Shown here in pieces: positions 51,242 through 60,146 of a DNA stretch of 64,000 nucleotides; the stretch's first letter is position 1, and every line of letters starts with the position of its first letter. The translations under genes and the position numbers were made by a program. The notes beneath the pieces are model-generated. The model was given only the letters and a program-made list of their open reading frames with translations. It did no database searches and had not been told where the DNA came from. The stretch spans positions 1 to 64,000 of the forward strand of contig JAIFLU010000041.1 of NCBI GenBank assembly GCA_020048915.1, in the 5' to 3' direction. This DNA is from Bacteroidota bacterium (GTDB lineage: Bacteria; Bacteroidota; Bacteroidia; Bacteroidales; JAAUTT01).

Positions 51242-52828
51242 TTAACGGATCAGAATTCTTTGCTCAACTCCTTTTACAAGTGGATAATTAACATCCTTTA
51301 AATAACCCACCAATTTTGAGCGCAATTCTTCGCTTATCATTTTGTAATTAAATCGTTCAGGATTTGTGCCCAAAAGATTATTAAGTTCAAACGGGTCGCT
51401 TTTTAAATCGAACAGCGCTTCAATGTTATTGCCCCCGGTAAAATGCGTAGTCATTAATTTCCAATTTTCTGTCCGGATCATTATTGTTGGGACATTGCCT
51501 TTTGCAGACTCCCATTCGGAAACAGCAAAATCGTATTTTGGGGATTCTGTTCCTTCCAAAACACCTTTGAGCGAATAACCATCAGTTGGGATTGATTTGA
51601 CTCCGGCATAATCAAGTATTGTAGGGAAAATATTGAGGACTGAAACCGGAGTTGAAATGGTTTGTCCAGCTTTTATTTTCCCCGGGTAACGAATTAAAAA
51701 CGGCACCCGGACTGATTCTTCATAAAAACAAAATTTTCCGCGCATTCCATGAGCTCCCAACATTTCACCATGATCGGAAACAAATATGACCAGGGTGTTT
51801 TCAGCCAGTTTCAATTCATCCAGTTTATTCAGAATCTTACCCACCCAATCATCAATTTCAGTAACAAAGGCATAGTAATTCGCAGTCATATACTGCACTT
51901 TATCTTTTTCGTTATAAGGCGAAAGTATTTTACCCGGGTGGTATGGTGAATTCTCTCTCCGGTCCTGAATTGAAACAGGAGTAACCATATCCTTTGCCTT
52001 GTACATTGATGCATAAGGTTCCGAAGGAGTTATGGGCACATGAGGACAGTGAAAAGAGCTTGTAAGGATAAATTGTTTATTTTTCAGCCGTTCCAATGCA
52101 GCAATCGTTTGCTTGCCTTGCACTGCAGTAATTGTATAATCGGCAGGTAAATCGAGCACTCCATGAACATCAGCCTGACTCAGTTTATTTTTTAGTTCGT
52201 CTTCCGGGATAATACCGGTAGCTAAATATTTAAAATACCGGTCGGTCGGATCAAGTTTGTAAGGAACAGTGCCGCCATAGAATGTAGTTTCATACATTTC
52301 ACCTGGTTTCAGTGGCCTTTTTTTGAAATTTTCCTGAATATATTTCACATAAAGGGGTTCCCAGTGAACAATAGGGTCGGTGCCTGTCATACCTTTTACC
52401 GGCAGGTTCATATAAACTCTCGCCATATGTTCCGGTGAATGGAATTTGCCGTAAACTTCGGGTGTATATCCTCTTTTTGCAAGAATTTCATCGAAAGTAG
52501 GAAAATAACAGTCGCCTGTTTTGGCATCCGTATTACCCCGAATTGTGGTTTTCTCCGTTAATCGCCCGGTTAAAATTGAGGTCCGTGCAGGTGCACTAAC
52601 GGCACATGGTGTAATTGCCTGGCTAAAGTTAACCCCCTCGCTTGCCAGTCTGTCGAGATTTGGCGTTTTGATCAGTTTGTTCCCGGCATAACCAACTGCA
52701 TCCCAGGCCTGCTGGTCGGTCATTATCAAAAGGACATTCGGATACCTTGCATTCTGCCCCGAAGCCACAGCAGCAGATGAAAGAAAACCGGTAATTAACA
52801 AGGAAGATGTATAATAAAATTGTTTCAT
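51242..52828 (-). CDS. Serine-type sulfatase
   Basis: This 528-residue S1-family sulfatase has an N-terminal signal (to about ASGQ). The signature SAPARTSILTG has Ser78 as the residue to be oxidised. 'VLLIMTDQQAWDAVGYAGN', 'VYGKFHS' (the usual GKWH reads GKFH) and 'VIFVSDHGEMLGAHGM' are the other active-site blocks. It is paralogous to the two neighbouring sulfatases but has a different middle region ('EMYETTFYGGTVPYKLDPTDRYF'), so it probably removes another sulfate from the same glycan. It lies 23 bases upstream of the preceding sulfatase gene, in the same transcript. Confidence 0.92.
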   Translation of the reverse strand: MKQFYYTSSLLITGFLSSAAVASGQNARYPNVLLIMTDQQAWDAVGYAGNKLIKTPNLDRLASEGVNFSQAITPCAVSAPARTSILTGRLTEKTTIRGNTDAKTGDCYFPTFDEILAKRGYTPEVYGKFHSPEHMARVYMNLPVKGMTGTDPIVHWEPLYVKYIQENFKKRPLKPGEMYETTFYGGTVPYKLDPTDRYFKYLATGIIPEDELKNKLSQADVHGVLDLPADYTITAVQGKQTIAALERLKNKQFILTSSFHCPHVPITPSEPYASMYKAKDMVTPVSIQDRRENSPYHPGKILSPYNEKDKVQYMTANYYAFVTEIDDWVGKILNKLDELKLAENTLVIFVSDHGEMLGAHGMRGKFCFYEESVRVPFLIRYPGKIKAGQTISTPVSVLNIFPTILDYAGVKSIPTDGYSLKGVLEGTESPKYDFAVSEWESAKGNVPTIMIRTENWKLMTTHFTGGNNIEALFDLKSDPFELNNLLGTNPERFNYKMISEELRSKLVGYLKDVNYPLVKGVEQRILIR

Positions 52829-52885
52829 TCCGAATTGTGATTTATTTAGGTCTTGTTTAAAATGAATGTTTGATATTCCAACTTG

Positions 52886-54193
52886 TTATAGTTTCATTTC
52901 CCATCCATTTTCATAGCTTCTCCTCCAAAGTTTTGAAGCTTCTTTGTTTCCTTTGATATGCCCGGTTTTAGGATCACAATGAAGTGTTGAGCCAGTGCGT
53001 TGGGCAATGTTTGCCAGGTGACAGAGCAGCACACTCTTATGGGCTTCCTCGATTGAAGCGGTAAGTTTTGCATTACCACGTATGGTTTCAATAAAATTAA
53101 CAAGATGAGCTACATCGGCATTTCCAGTAGAACTTACTGTATTGGTTGAACTTGCGTTAATGTCGGTTTTTATTTCTTTAATAATTTTATTCTCCATATC
53201 ATAAAATTTGGTTCCATTAACAAGAGTACCTTTCTCACCATACACAATGAAACCTCTGCTATCCATTTCTACCGGGTACGAATTGCAACTCCGGCCTTCC
53301 CAGGTGATGACTTTGTCATTCCCAAATTCGAACGATGCTATTTGTGTATCTGGGGTTTCCCAATCGTCTTTGGCTGCATAACGTCCGCCAGACGAGTTTA
53401 CCTTTGTGGCAAAATCAACATCCATAAACCAGCGAAGACAATCCAGTTCGTGGTTGGCATTGTTGCAGGTTTCGCCGGTACCCCAGTGCCAGAACCAATG
53501 CCAGTTATAATGTACCAGATTGTCCTTATAATCCCTGCGGGGAGCAGGTCCTTGCCATAAATCAAAATCGAGCGTTGAAGGAACGGGTATTACTTTACCG
53601 GTACCAATTGGTTTGCGGTTGTTGGTGTACCACGATTTGCCCATATATGGCTTACCTATAATACCTTCACTTACTAACTTTTTTGCCTCTATCAAATAGG
53701 GAAATGAGCGGCGTTGGCTACCTACCTGTATAAGTTTATTGTATTTAGCACTTGCCTGAATCAAAATTTCACTTTCCCAAGGATTATGACCGGCGGGTTT
53801 CTCAACATAAACGTGTTTGCCGTTTGCAATTCCCATCAAAGTAGCCGGTGCATGCCAATGGTCGGGAGCTGCAATTACAAGAGCATCAAAATCGTTTTTA
53901 GCGACTAATTTGCGAATATCTCTTTCAAGCATGGGCTTGCGTGGGGAATCTTTCAGGGCATTAAAGCCCTTTTTTATTGCACCATCTTCCACATCGCAAA
54001 TGTAGGCTACTTCTACTCCCGGAATTTGGGAAAAGTATTTAAGGTGAAAAGCGCCCCTACTGTTAACACCCATTAAGGCAATAACTACTTTGTTGCTGGG
54101 AGCATTTTTTCCGAATATCGGAAAATTTAATATCGTCAATCCACCGGCTGTGGCCAGAGAAGTTTTTCTTACAAACGAACGTCGATTCATCAT
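52886..54193 (-). CDS. Tat-exported Gfo/Idh/MocA-family oxidoreductase
   Basis: This 435-residue protein has a twin-arginine signal NRRSFVRK at residues 3-10. The Rossmann region begins 'VVIALMGVNSRGAFHL', 'ALVIAAPDHWHAPATL' is typical, and YVEKPAGHN contains the conserved EKP. The second domain holds 'WHWFWHWGTGETCNNANHELDCLRW' with the expected catalytic His. It should bind NAD(P) tightly and oxidise or reduce a sugar, or act as an NAD-dependent glycosidase as in GH109-type relatives. Its place inside the sulfatase cluster and its export to the periplasm suggest it works on glycan fragments. The stop of the upstream sulfatase is four bases away. Confidence 0.88.
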   Translation of the reverse strand: MMNRRSFVRKTSLATAGGLTILNFPIFGKNAPSNKVVIALMGVNSRGAFHLKYFSQIPGVEVAYICDVEDGAIKKGFNALKDSPRKPMLERDIRKLVAKNDFDALVIAAPDHWHAPATLMGIANGKHVYVEKPAGHNPWESEILIQASAKYNKLIQVGSQRRSFPYLIEAKKLVSEGIIGKPYMGKSWYTNNRKPIGTGKVIPVPSTLDFDLWQGPAPRRDYKDNLVHYNWHWFWHWGTGETCNNANHELDCLRWFMDVDFATKVNSSGGRYAAKDDWETPDTQIASFEFGNDKVITWEGRSCNSYPVEMDSRGFIVYGEKGTLVNGTKFYDMENKIIKEIKTDINASSTNTVSSTGNADVAHLVNFIETIRGNAKLTASIEEAHKSVLLCHLANIAQRTGSTLHCDPKTGHIKGNKEASKLWRRSYENGWEMKL

Positions 54194-54197
54194 TTCT

Positions 54198-55814
54198 TTA
54201 TTTTTTTGTTTTATTTATTACCTCCTGTTTACCAACATCGGATATTTGTGCGGAAAAATCCTGATAGTAAGCTCTTAGCTTTTTAATTTCAGCCTGATAA
54301 GCCTCATTTTTGATTTGATTTTTCACTTCGAGCGAATCGGATTTTCGCACAAAGAATTGGTCACCAAATGACCGGAAATCAAATTTCCGCATGGCATCGG
54401 TGGGGTCGATCATCATCCCCAGTTTATAGTCTCTGGTAATTACCGTTGCCTGCGACCAGCTTTCCGACACAATATACTCGCGGTTCACCGGCTTCCCTTT
54501 GGTAAGCGTCTTAGCTATGGATTGTCCCTGAACAGGATACTTGGGTTCCGGCATTTTTAAGTCCAACAAATCTATTAAAGTTGGATAAATATCCACTAAA
54601 CTCACCAATTCGGCTACTCGTTTGCCATTCTGTTTGTTCCCGGGATAACGGATGATTAAAGGAACATTCAAAATATCTTCATACACATTTTGTCCAAGCG
54701 CTGCTTTTTCAACCATTCCATGATTACCAACAAAATCGCCGTGGTCGGATGTGTAAATCACAATAGTTTCATCGGCTATACCGGCATCTTCCAGTGCTTT
54801 GAGTATTTCGCCAACGCAATGGTCAATTTCGGTAACCAATGCATAATAAGCTCCAACGTAATTGCGCCAATTTTGCTCATCGGCAAATGCCTTATCGACA
54901 TTCCAAACCTTATTCTCACCTTTTCGGATGGACTGCATCATTGGAGGAATATTCTCTTTAGGTTCATAAAGACTGGCAGGTTTACTGATCGAACTTCCAT
55001 TTATCCGTCCGATTCCCCACGCAGTAGCATCGTACATATCCATGTACTTTTTTAATGGAGTGTAGGGTTGATGAGGCCGGTAAAATGTAGACCAACAAAA
55101 GAATGGCTGATCACTTTGCGCATGCTCTTTAATCATTTTAACTGTAAGCTGCGTAGTGAAAGCTTCCATGGTCATATTCTCTGGCAAAGTAGAAACACGG
55201 GTTCCCAAATCGGCAATGGGCAATTTTTGCCCTGCAAACGACGAACATTCCGAACCTTTGCCAAACTCGGCAGCCCAGTCCATGGCAAACTCTTTTCCAT
55301 AGCCATTTTTCTCCACCCATTCAGTATAACTATTCCCGGGTGTTTCGCTGCATAAATGGCTTTGCTGCTCATCCCATCCGGCATCAATACCACCATGGGT
55401 GTGCCTTTTTCCGAATGCATAAGTTCGATAGTTATTCTTTTGAAAAACAGATGCCAACGAAATCGTTTCTTCCATCACAGAAGTTCTTTCGCTGTTTGAA
55501 AGCAAACCCAGCGTGCGCGGATATAATCCCGACATGAGTGAAGATCTGGAAGGGGCGCTGATTCCAACGGAACAATAAGCACGGTCGAATACTACCGACT
55601 GGTTTGCAAGTTTATCCAGGTTCGGCGTTATCACATCAGGGTGACCTTCAAATCCCATCACATTTTTATGGTGCTGATCGGAAAACAGGATGATGACATT
55701 GGGCTTTTTCTTCGGGGATTTGGTTTTTGTACCATTCGCAACTTGCGAATGGGTATTAAAAGCCATTAATGTCAGGCCCGCTGTTAATTGTCCAATTAAT
55801 TTGAGGTTTTTCAT
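54198..55814 (-). CDS. Serine-type sulfatase
   Basis: This 538-residue S1-family sulfatase starts at ATG 55814 (MKNLKLIGQLTAG). The longer frame would overlap the GH92 gene upstream and lacks a signal-like start. The signature SAPSRSSLMSG has Ser86; the usual LTG is MSG. 'VIILFSDQHHKNVMGFEGH' supplies metal ligands, 'FGKRHTHG' replaces the usual GKWH, and 'VIYTSDHGDFVGNHGM' completes the site. It is less similar to the other sulfatases in the locus and so probably targets a different sulfate ester. No sorting domain is present. Confidence 0.91.
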   Translation of the reverse strand: MKNLKLIGQLTAGLTLMAFNTHSQVANGTKTKSPKKKPNVIILFSDQHHKNVMGFEGHPDVITPNLDKLANQSVVFDRAYCSVGISAPSRSSLMSGLYPRTLGLLSNSERTSVMEETISLASVFQKNNYRTYAFGKRHTHGGIDAGWDEQQSHLCSETPGNSYTEWVEKNGYGKEFAMDWAAEFGKGSECSSFAGQKLPIADLGTRVSTLPENMTMEAFTTQLTVKMIKEHAQSDQPFFCWSTFYRPHQPYTPLKKYMDMYDATAWGIGRINGSSISKPASLYEPKENIPPMMQSIRKGENKVWNVDKAFADEQNWRNYVGAYYALVTEIDHCVGEILKALEDAGIADETIVIYTSDHGDFVGNHGMVEKAALGQNVYEDILNVPLIIRYPGNKQNGKRVAELVSLVDIYPTLIDLLDLKMPEPKYPVQGQSIAKTLTKGKPVNREYIVSESWSQATVITRDYKLGMMIDPTDAMRKFDFRSFGDQFFVRKSDSLEVKNQIKNEAYQAEIKKLRAYYQDFSAQISDVGKQEVINKTKK

Positions 55815-55831
55815 AGAAATGATAATATCTG

Positions 55832-58087
55832 TTACAATTTCGCGAGAGGAACTGCATTCTTCCCCCATTCTGTATTTGGCAACTTGCCCAAAACCAGTTC
55901 AAGTGTTCCACCTGCCATCAATTGCTGATGTGTAAAGAAAGGTGAATCGATTTCCCTGCCATTGAAAAAAGCTTTCTGAATGTATTTATTCTCCTTGCTT
56001 GCCTCTTTTGCAATTACCGTAAATTGCTTTTTGTCAGCTAAATTGATTGTTATTTTTTCAAACACAGGACTTCCTATGGTATAAATAGGCAAACCTGGAG
56101 TTACCGGGTAAAATCCCATCGCCGAAAACACAACAAACGCCGACATACCGCCACCATCCTCATCACCGGGAATTCCGAAGATATTATCCTTGAACCAGAC
56201 ATCGAGCAGGAAACGGATGCGTTTTTGCGTTTTCCAGGGAGCACCGAAATAGTTATACAAATACGGGATATGAAAGGAAGGTTCGTTACCCATCGAAAAT
56301 TGGCCGACCAATCCTGTTGAATTTGATCCATCTACATAAAACAGATTCTTTTTGGTGTCCAAAGGTTCCCTGAAAAGTTGATCGAGGCGTTCTTCTGCCA
56401 GTTTCTTTCCTCCCAGTAAGTTTATCAAACCATCAATATCATGTTGCACATTCCATGCGTAAGTCCAGCCGTTATTTTCGTCATAATATTCACGAAAACC
56501 TTTACCTCCGTCTAATTTCGGGTTGATTTTTATCCACTCGCCTTTATCGTCCCTGGGCATAAAAAGCCTCAATTCAGGATGCCAGAGCTTGGAATAGTTT
56601 TTTGCCATTCCGGAAAATTTCTGATAGTCATTCTCTTCTTTGAGTTCTTTGGCCAATTCGGCCAATGTCCAGGCATCATAGCTCATGCCCAGCGTAACAG
56701 CCACAGGCTGCCTTTTTTCAAATCCATCCACCAGGGGTTCTGTTTCTTCTTCCCCCGGTCGAAGGGCAGGAAAATAACCATGGGTATGATAAAAATCGTC
56801 AATCGCAACTTTGGGGATACCTTGCCTCCAGGGTATCATGGTAGCTTGGGTCAAATTCTTTTTTACCCCTTCGTACGCTTTTTTTACATCAAACCCTGAG
56901 ATGTTTTTCCGGTAAGCATCAATAAACAGTGCCGATGAGTGATAACTATTCATGCACAAGTGGTTACCCAATGTTTGGGGGAAAGTAGGCATCCACCCGC
57001 TTTGTTCATACATCTGAACATAAGAATTTAAAACATCGCTTTGCATTTTTGGATTGAGAATGGAACTTAATGGATGCTTGGCAAGGTAAGTATCCCATAT
57101 CCAATCATCCACGAAAAACGGCCGGTTACTTTGGTGAACTTTTCCATCATATCCGCTGTAATACTGACCATCTTCATTGATGTCGACCATTCTTTCATAC
57201 GTACGGTACAAGGCTGTGTAGAACGATCGTTTCTGGGCTTCGGTCCCGCCGGTGACTTCAATTTGATTGATTACTTTTTCCCAGGCTTTTTTACCATTGG
57301 CAACAGTATTTTCGAAGTTTGCATTGGCTACTTCGGTTTTAAAATTCTTCTTTGCCTGATCCATGCTGATATAGGAAACCGCATATTTTATTATGGCTGT
57401 TTTCGCCTCATTTCCGGAGATGGTGATTGACATTCTCCCTTTTGATTCCCGTATCTGAATATCAGTCAATGGCGCGCCTTTCAAATCGGTAAACTCTCCA
57501 TAGCAAAAAACTAACATTGTGCGTGTTTCAGGCGAGGAACCTTTCGTTTTGTATGTGTATTGCTCCGTCATCGAAAAAGTATTTCCACCCACGGCTTCGC
57601 CTATCATCGCTTCGGTTCCTGAAATCAGAATATTCTTCATCTTAACTGTGGATGGAAAATCAATTTTATACATGGCACATTTTTTTGCCGGGGCGAAACT
57701 CACCGAAATATGATCTTCAATAAGATAAGTTGAATAATACCACGGACGAACCACTTCGAGATCGTGATCAATATTCATTTTAGTTTTCCACGATTCCGCA
57801 GTAATCTCTCCCAGGCTTACCTTCATTTTAAGGATACCTGCGGTGCGGTGTTTTTCAACCTGGAATGGCCACGCAATTATCTGATCATCAATATAATCGG
57901 TTTTAATCGGGAACATACGGACCATTTGGTTGGGAAGGCTAAATGTTGGATAGGTGGGAACCAAAAATTGCGAAACATTTCCAATTGTTGGGTCCACATA
58001 TTTTGTATAGTCTTCCTGCCCGTTTGTCAAAGCAAAGGAACATATTGACAAAGCAACAGTTGTTAGTATCTTTCGTAGTTTTTGCAT
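55832..58087 (-). CDS. GH92 exo-alpha-mannosidase-family protein (copy C)
   Basis: This 751-residue secreted protein has a signal peptide ending LTNGQ. It shares its unusual N-terminus 'VDPTIGNVSQFLVPTYPTFSLPNQMVR' and its length with copy A, so the two are paralogs. Conserved blocks are 'DDWIWDTYLAKHPL', 'SMGNEPSFHIPYLYN' and 'GIPGDEDGGGMSAF'. It should remove terminal alpha-mannose, perhaps substituted mannose, because the pocket region 'ITNGDSRRMNSNH'-like of copy A reads 'TLGNHLCMNSYHSS' here. It lies 33 bases from the beta-helix gene and 17 bases from the next sulfatase gene in one transcript. Confidence 0.92.
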   Translation of the reverse strand: MQKLRKILTTVALSICSFALTNGQEDYTKYVDPTIGNVSQFLVPTYPTFSLPNQMVRMFPIKTDYIDDQIIAWPFQVEKHRTAGILKMKVSLGEITAESWKTKMNIDHDLEVVRPWYYSTYLIEDHISVSFAPAKKCAMYKIDFPSTVKMKNILISGTEAMIGEAVGGNTFSMTEQYTYKTKGSSPETRTMLVFCYGEFTDLKGAPLTDIQIRESKGRMSITISGNEAKTAIIKYAVSYISMDQAKKNFKTEVANANFENTVANGKKAWEKVINQIEVTGGTEAQKRSFYTALYRTYERMVDINEDGQYYSGYDGKVHQSNRPFFVDDWIWDTYLAKHPLSSILNPKMQSDVLNSYVQMYEQSGWMPTFPQTLGNHLCMNSYHSSALFIDAYRKNISGFDVKKAYEGVKKNLTQATMIPWRQGIPKVAIDDFYHTHGYFPALRPGEEETEPLVDGFEKRQPVAVTLGMSYDAWTLAELAKELKEENDYQKFSGMAKNYSKLWHPELRLFMPRDDKGEWIKINPKLDGGKGFREYYDENNGWTYAWNVQHDIDGLINLLGGKKLAEERLDQLFREPLDTKKNLFYVDGSNSTGLVGQFSMGNEPSFHIPYLYNYFGAPWKTQKRIRFLLDVWFKDNIFGIPGDEDGGGMSAFVVFSAMGFYPVTPGLPIYTIGSPVFEKITINLADKKQFTVIAKEASKENKYIQKAFFNGREIDSPFFTHQQLMAGGTLELVLGKLPNTEWGKNAVPLAKL

Positions 58088-58120
58088 TTAGTTTATAGGT
58101 AAATTAGAAAGATTTAGCTT

Positions 58121-60109
58121 TTAATGTTTAGATAATTTCCCGAAATACGACTGATTTTTACCGCTTATCCTGAGAATATAAACCCCTTCCGGAAAGCTAT
58201 TCAGGTCAAGAATTTCATTTGTACTGTTTGATTTTCTATTTATTATAATTTTGCCTGATAAGTTGTAAATAGTAATAGAATAATCACTATCCATATTCGT
58301 TTTCAGATTAAACTCACCTTTCGAAGGGTTAGGATAAACAATGAGGTTATTCTCCGAATTATTATTGTCAGCATTACTAATGCCTACCCCGGTTGATGGA
58401 CTTTGCCAGCTGTTTCCGCTGCTGGTGGTTACAAATGTTGAGGGTGCATTGTTCTGAAACGCCAGATAACTATTATCCAAATCTGTAACAACATTCGTTG
58501 TAAAGGTTCCGGCTCCTGTAGCACCCGATTTGATGAGGAAGCCCTGCAAAGCCGGACGATTAATAGTATTACTGGTGAAAACAGCATTGGAGGTTTGTAC
58601 ATCAATGCCCAAACCGGGAGAATCGGTAATGGTGTTCGAAGTAATATTCGCACTTGCACCGTCGGCAACACATATTCCGCCGTGGCCATAAACAGGTCTT
58701 AAACCGCAACCACGAAGAATCAGGTTTTCGGTAACCAGTGCAGATTCGCAAGGATTTCCGTTGGTACCGAACTTGCCGATCCTCAGTCCATTGGAGGAGG
58801 TAGGGTCGGTAATTAAATTATCTTTTAAGATGGTATTTCTGCCGCCGGCAATACGCATACCATTGCCCCACATTGTTCCTATGGAAGTATTATTGAGAAT
58901 CCTGACATCAACCATATTATTTGCTGTACCACCCCCATTCTGAGCGTTTAAAGCTATTCCGTCATCTCCGGAACCTATAATAAAGTTGTTTTGGGCAGTC
59001 ATCCTTAGTCCTGCATAATTAGTCTGAATTGATGCGCTGTTATTCAGGTTGATCCCATCGGCCCAGCTTTCAATTGCACGGCAATCTTTTATTGTAACAT
59101 CAGTGCCACTTAACCAGAAACAAGCGCCTAAATGTTGCGCCCAAACCCGCTGAATCGTATATCCCTTTGTACCCTGACAAGTCATTCCGTAATCATGTCC
59201 ATTTATTAAATCCCTGGCGGTTTGGGGGTTAAAAATATACAGATCCTGCACATTACAATCAGTCAGATTCCACTTGTGCCTGCCACCAATAATGCGGGTG
59301 TTTTGGGTATACCACATTCCGGCACCAAAAATACTTATACCGGTTGCATTAATAATTCCTTTCGTATGAAATTCGCCAGCAGGTATCCACATCCCCTTAC
59401 CCTGAGATTGGCAGGCAGTTATGCAACTCACAAAAGCCGGAGAATCATCAGTACCATCATTGGCAACAGCGCCATACTCAGTTACCGAAAGGGTATTTGC
59501 AGGTTGCGTGAGCGGTGGGCCAACGTTTTCGAGCGTAACAAGGTCAATTTTATAATAGGCAGCCGTATTATCTGCATCTTTTTTGAGTGTGAGGGTGCTT
59601 CCCGCCGGAACTATTGCTCCTGTTATGAAAGCACGGCTCGATTCAAAAAAACGTTTTGCATAACCGGAAGCGGGATTGTTGTCAATCTGTTGATCTCCTG
59701 TACTGCCATAAATCCAGGTATATTTAGATGTTGTGCTAATTGTCTGGCGGAATTCGCCATTTACATACAGGTTTAATGTTGCATCAATTCCACCACCTGA
59801 AGGAGAATCAGGGATACAAACGCGCACCACAATGGCATTATAGTCGGCCGTTGTTGTCCAGGATACCGATTCGCCCGTTGCATCTAACTGTACCAACGAT
59901 CGTCCCGACGATTCAAACTCAGCAGAAGGCTCAGCAGGTATCGCAAACTGGAAATGGGTAGTTGCCCCAATGCTCAATGTGCCGCTTTCTGCTTCATAAA
60001 TCTCAAACGGAGTAACAGCCCCTTGTGCAACAGCATTATTGTATACAAAAACTACAAGGACAAAACAGAAAATAGAAATTAAATCAAATTTTAGTATTCT
60101 TGTTTTCAA
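58121..60109 (-). CDS. T9SS-secreted CBM plus right-handed beta-helix protein
   Basis: This 662-residue protein has a signal peptide ending NAVAQG and a CBM6/35-like domain (about residues 32-200: 'YEAESGTLSIGA', then 'VVRVCIPDSPSGGGIDATLNLYVNG'). A pectin-lyase-like right-handed beta-helix follows (about 212-560: 'VTEYGAVANDGTDDSPAF', 'GKGMWIPAGEFHTKG', and repeated 'NNTSIG/NTIT' turns). A T9SS sorting domain ends the protein (about 589-662, LIVYPNPSKGEF). This CBM-helix arrangement resembles GH87 alpha-1,3-glucanase (mycodextranase)-like proteins. It is probably a surface glycan-binding or depolymerising protein acting first on the polymer. The exact activity is not predictable. Confidence 0.85.
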   Translation of the reverse strand: MKTRILKFDLISIFCFVLVVFVYNNAVAQGAVTPFEIYEAESGTLSIGATTHFQFAIPAEPSAEFESSGRSLVQLDATGESVSWTTTADYNAIVVRVCIPDSPSGGGIDATLNLYVNGEFRQTISTTSKYTWIYGSTGDQQIDNNPASGYAKRFFESSRAFITGAIVPAGSTLTLKKDADNTAAYYKIDLVTLENVGPPLTQPANTLSVTEYGAVANDGTDDSPAFVSCITACQSQGKGMWIPAGEFHTKGIINATGISIFGAGMWYTQNTRIIGGRHKWNLTDCNVQDLYIFNPQTARDLINGHDYGMTCQGTKGYTIQRVWAQHLGACFWLSGTDVTIKDCRAIESWADGINLNNSASIQTNYAGLRMTAQNNFIIGSGDDGIALNAQNGGGTANNMVDVRILNNTSIGTMWGNGMRIAGGRNTILKDNLITDPTSSNGLRIGKFGTNGNPCESALVTENLILRGCGLRPVYGHGGICVADGASANITSNTITDSPGLGIDVQTSNAVFTSNTINRPALQGFLIKSGATGAGTFTTNVVTDLDNSYLAFQNNAPSTFVTTSSGNSWQSPSTGVGISNADNNNSENNLIVYPNPSKGEFNLKTNMDSDYSITIYNLSGKIIINRKSNSTNEILDLNSFPEGVYILRISGKNQSYFGKLSKH

Positions 60110-60146
60110 TCTCTTCCATTATTATAAGTGTTAAAATTTAAAATCA

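Noticed and set aside
55815-55868. Longer start for the sulfatase at 55868
   Set aside because: It overlaps the end of the GH92 gene by 37 bases and adds a non-signal N-terminus; ATG 55814 gives a signal-like start.
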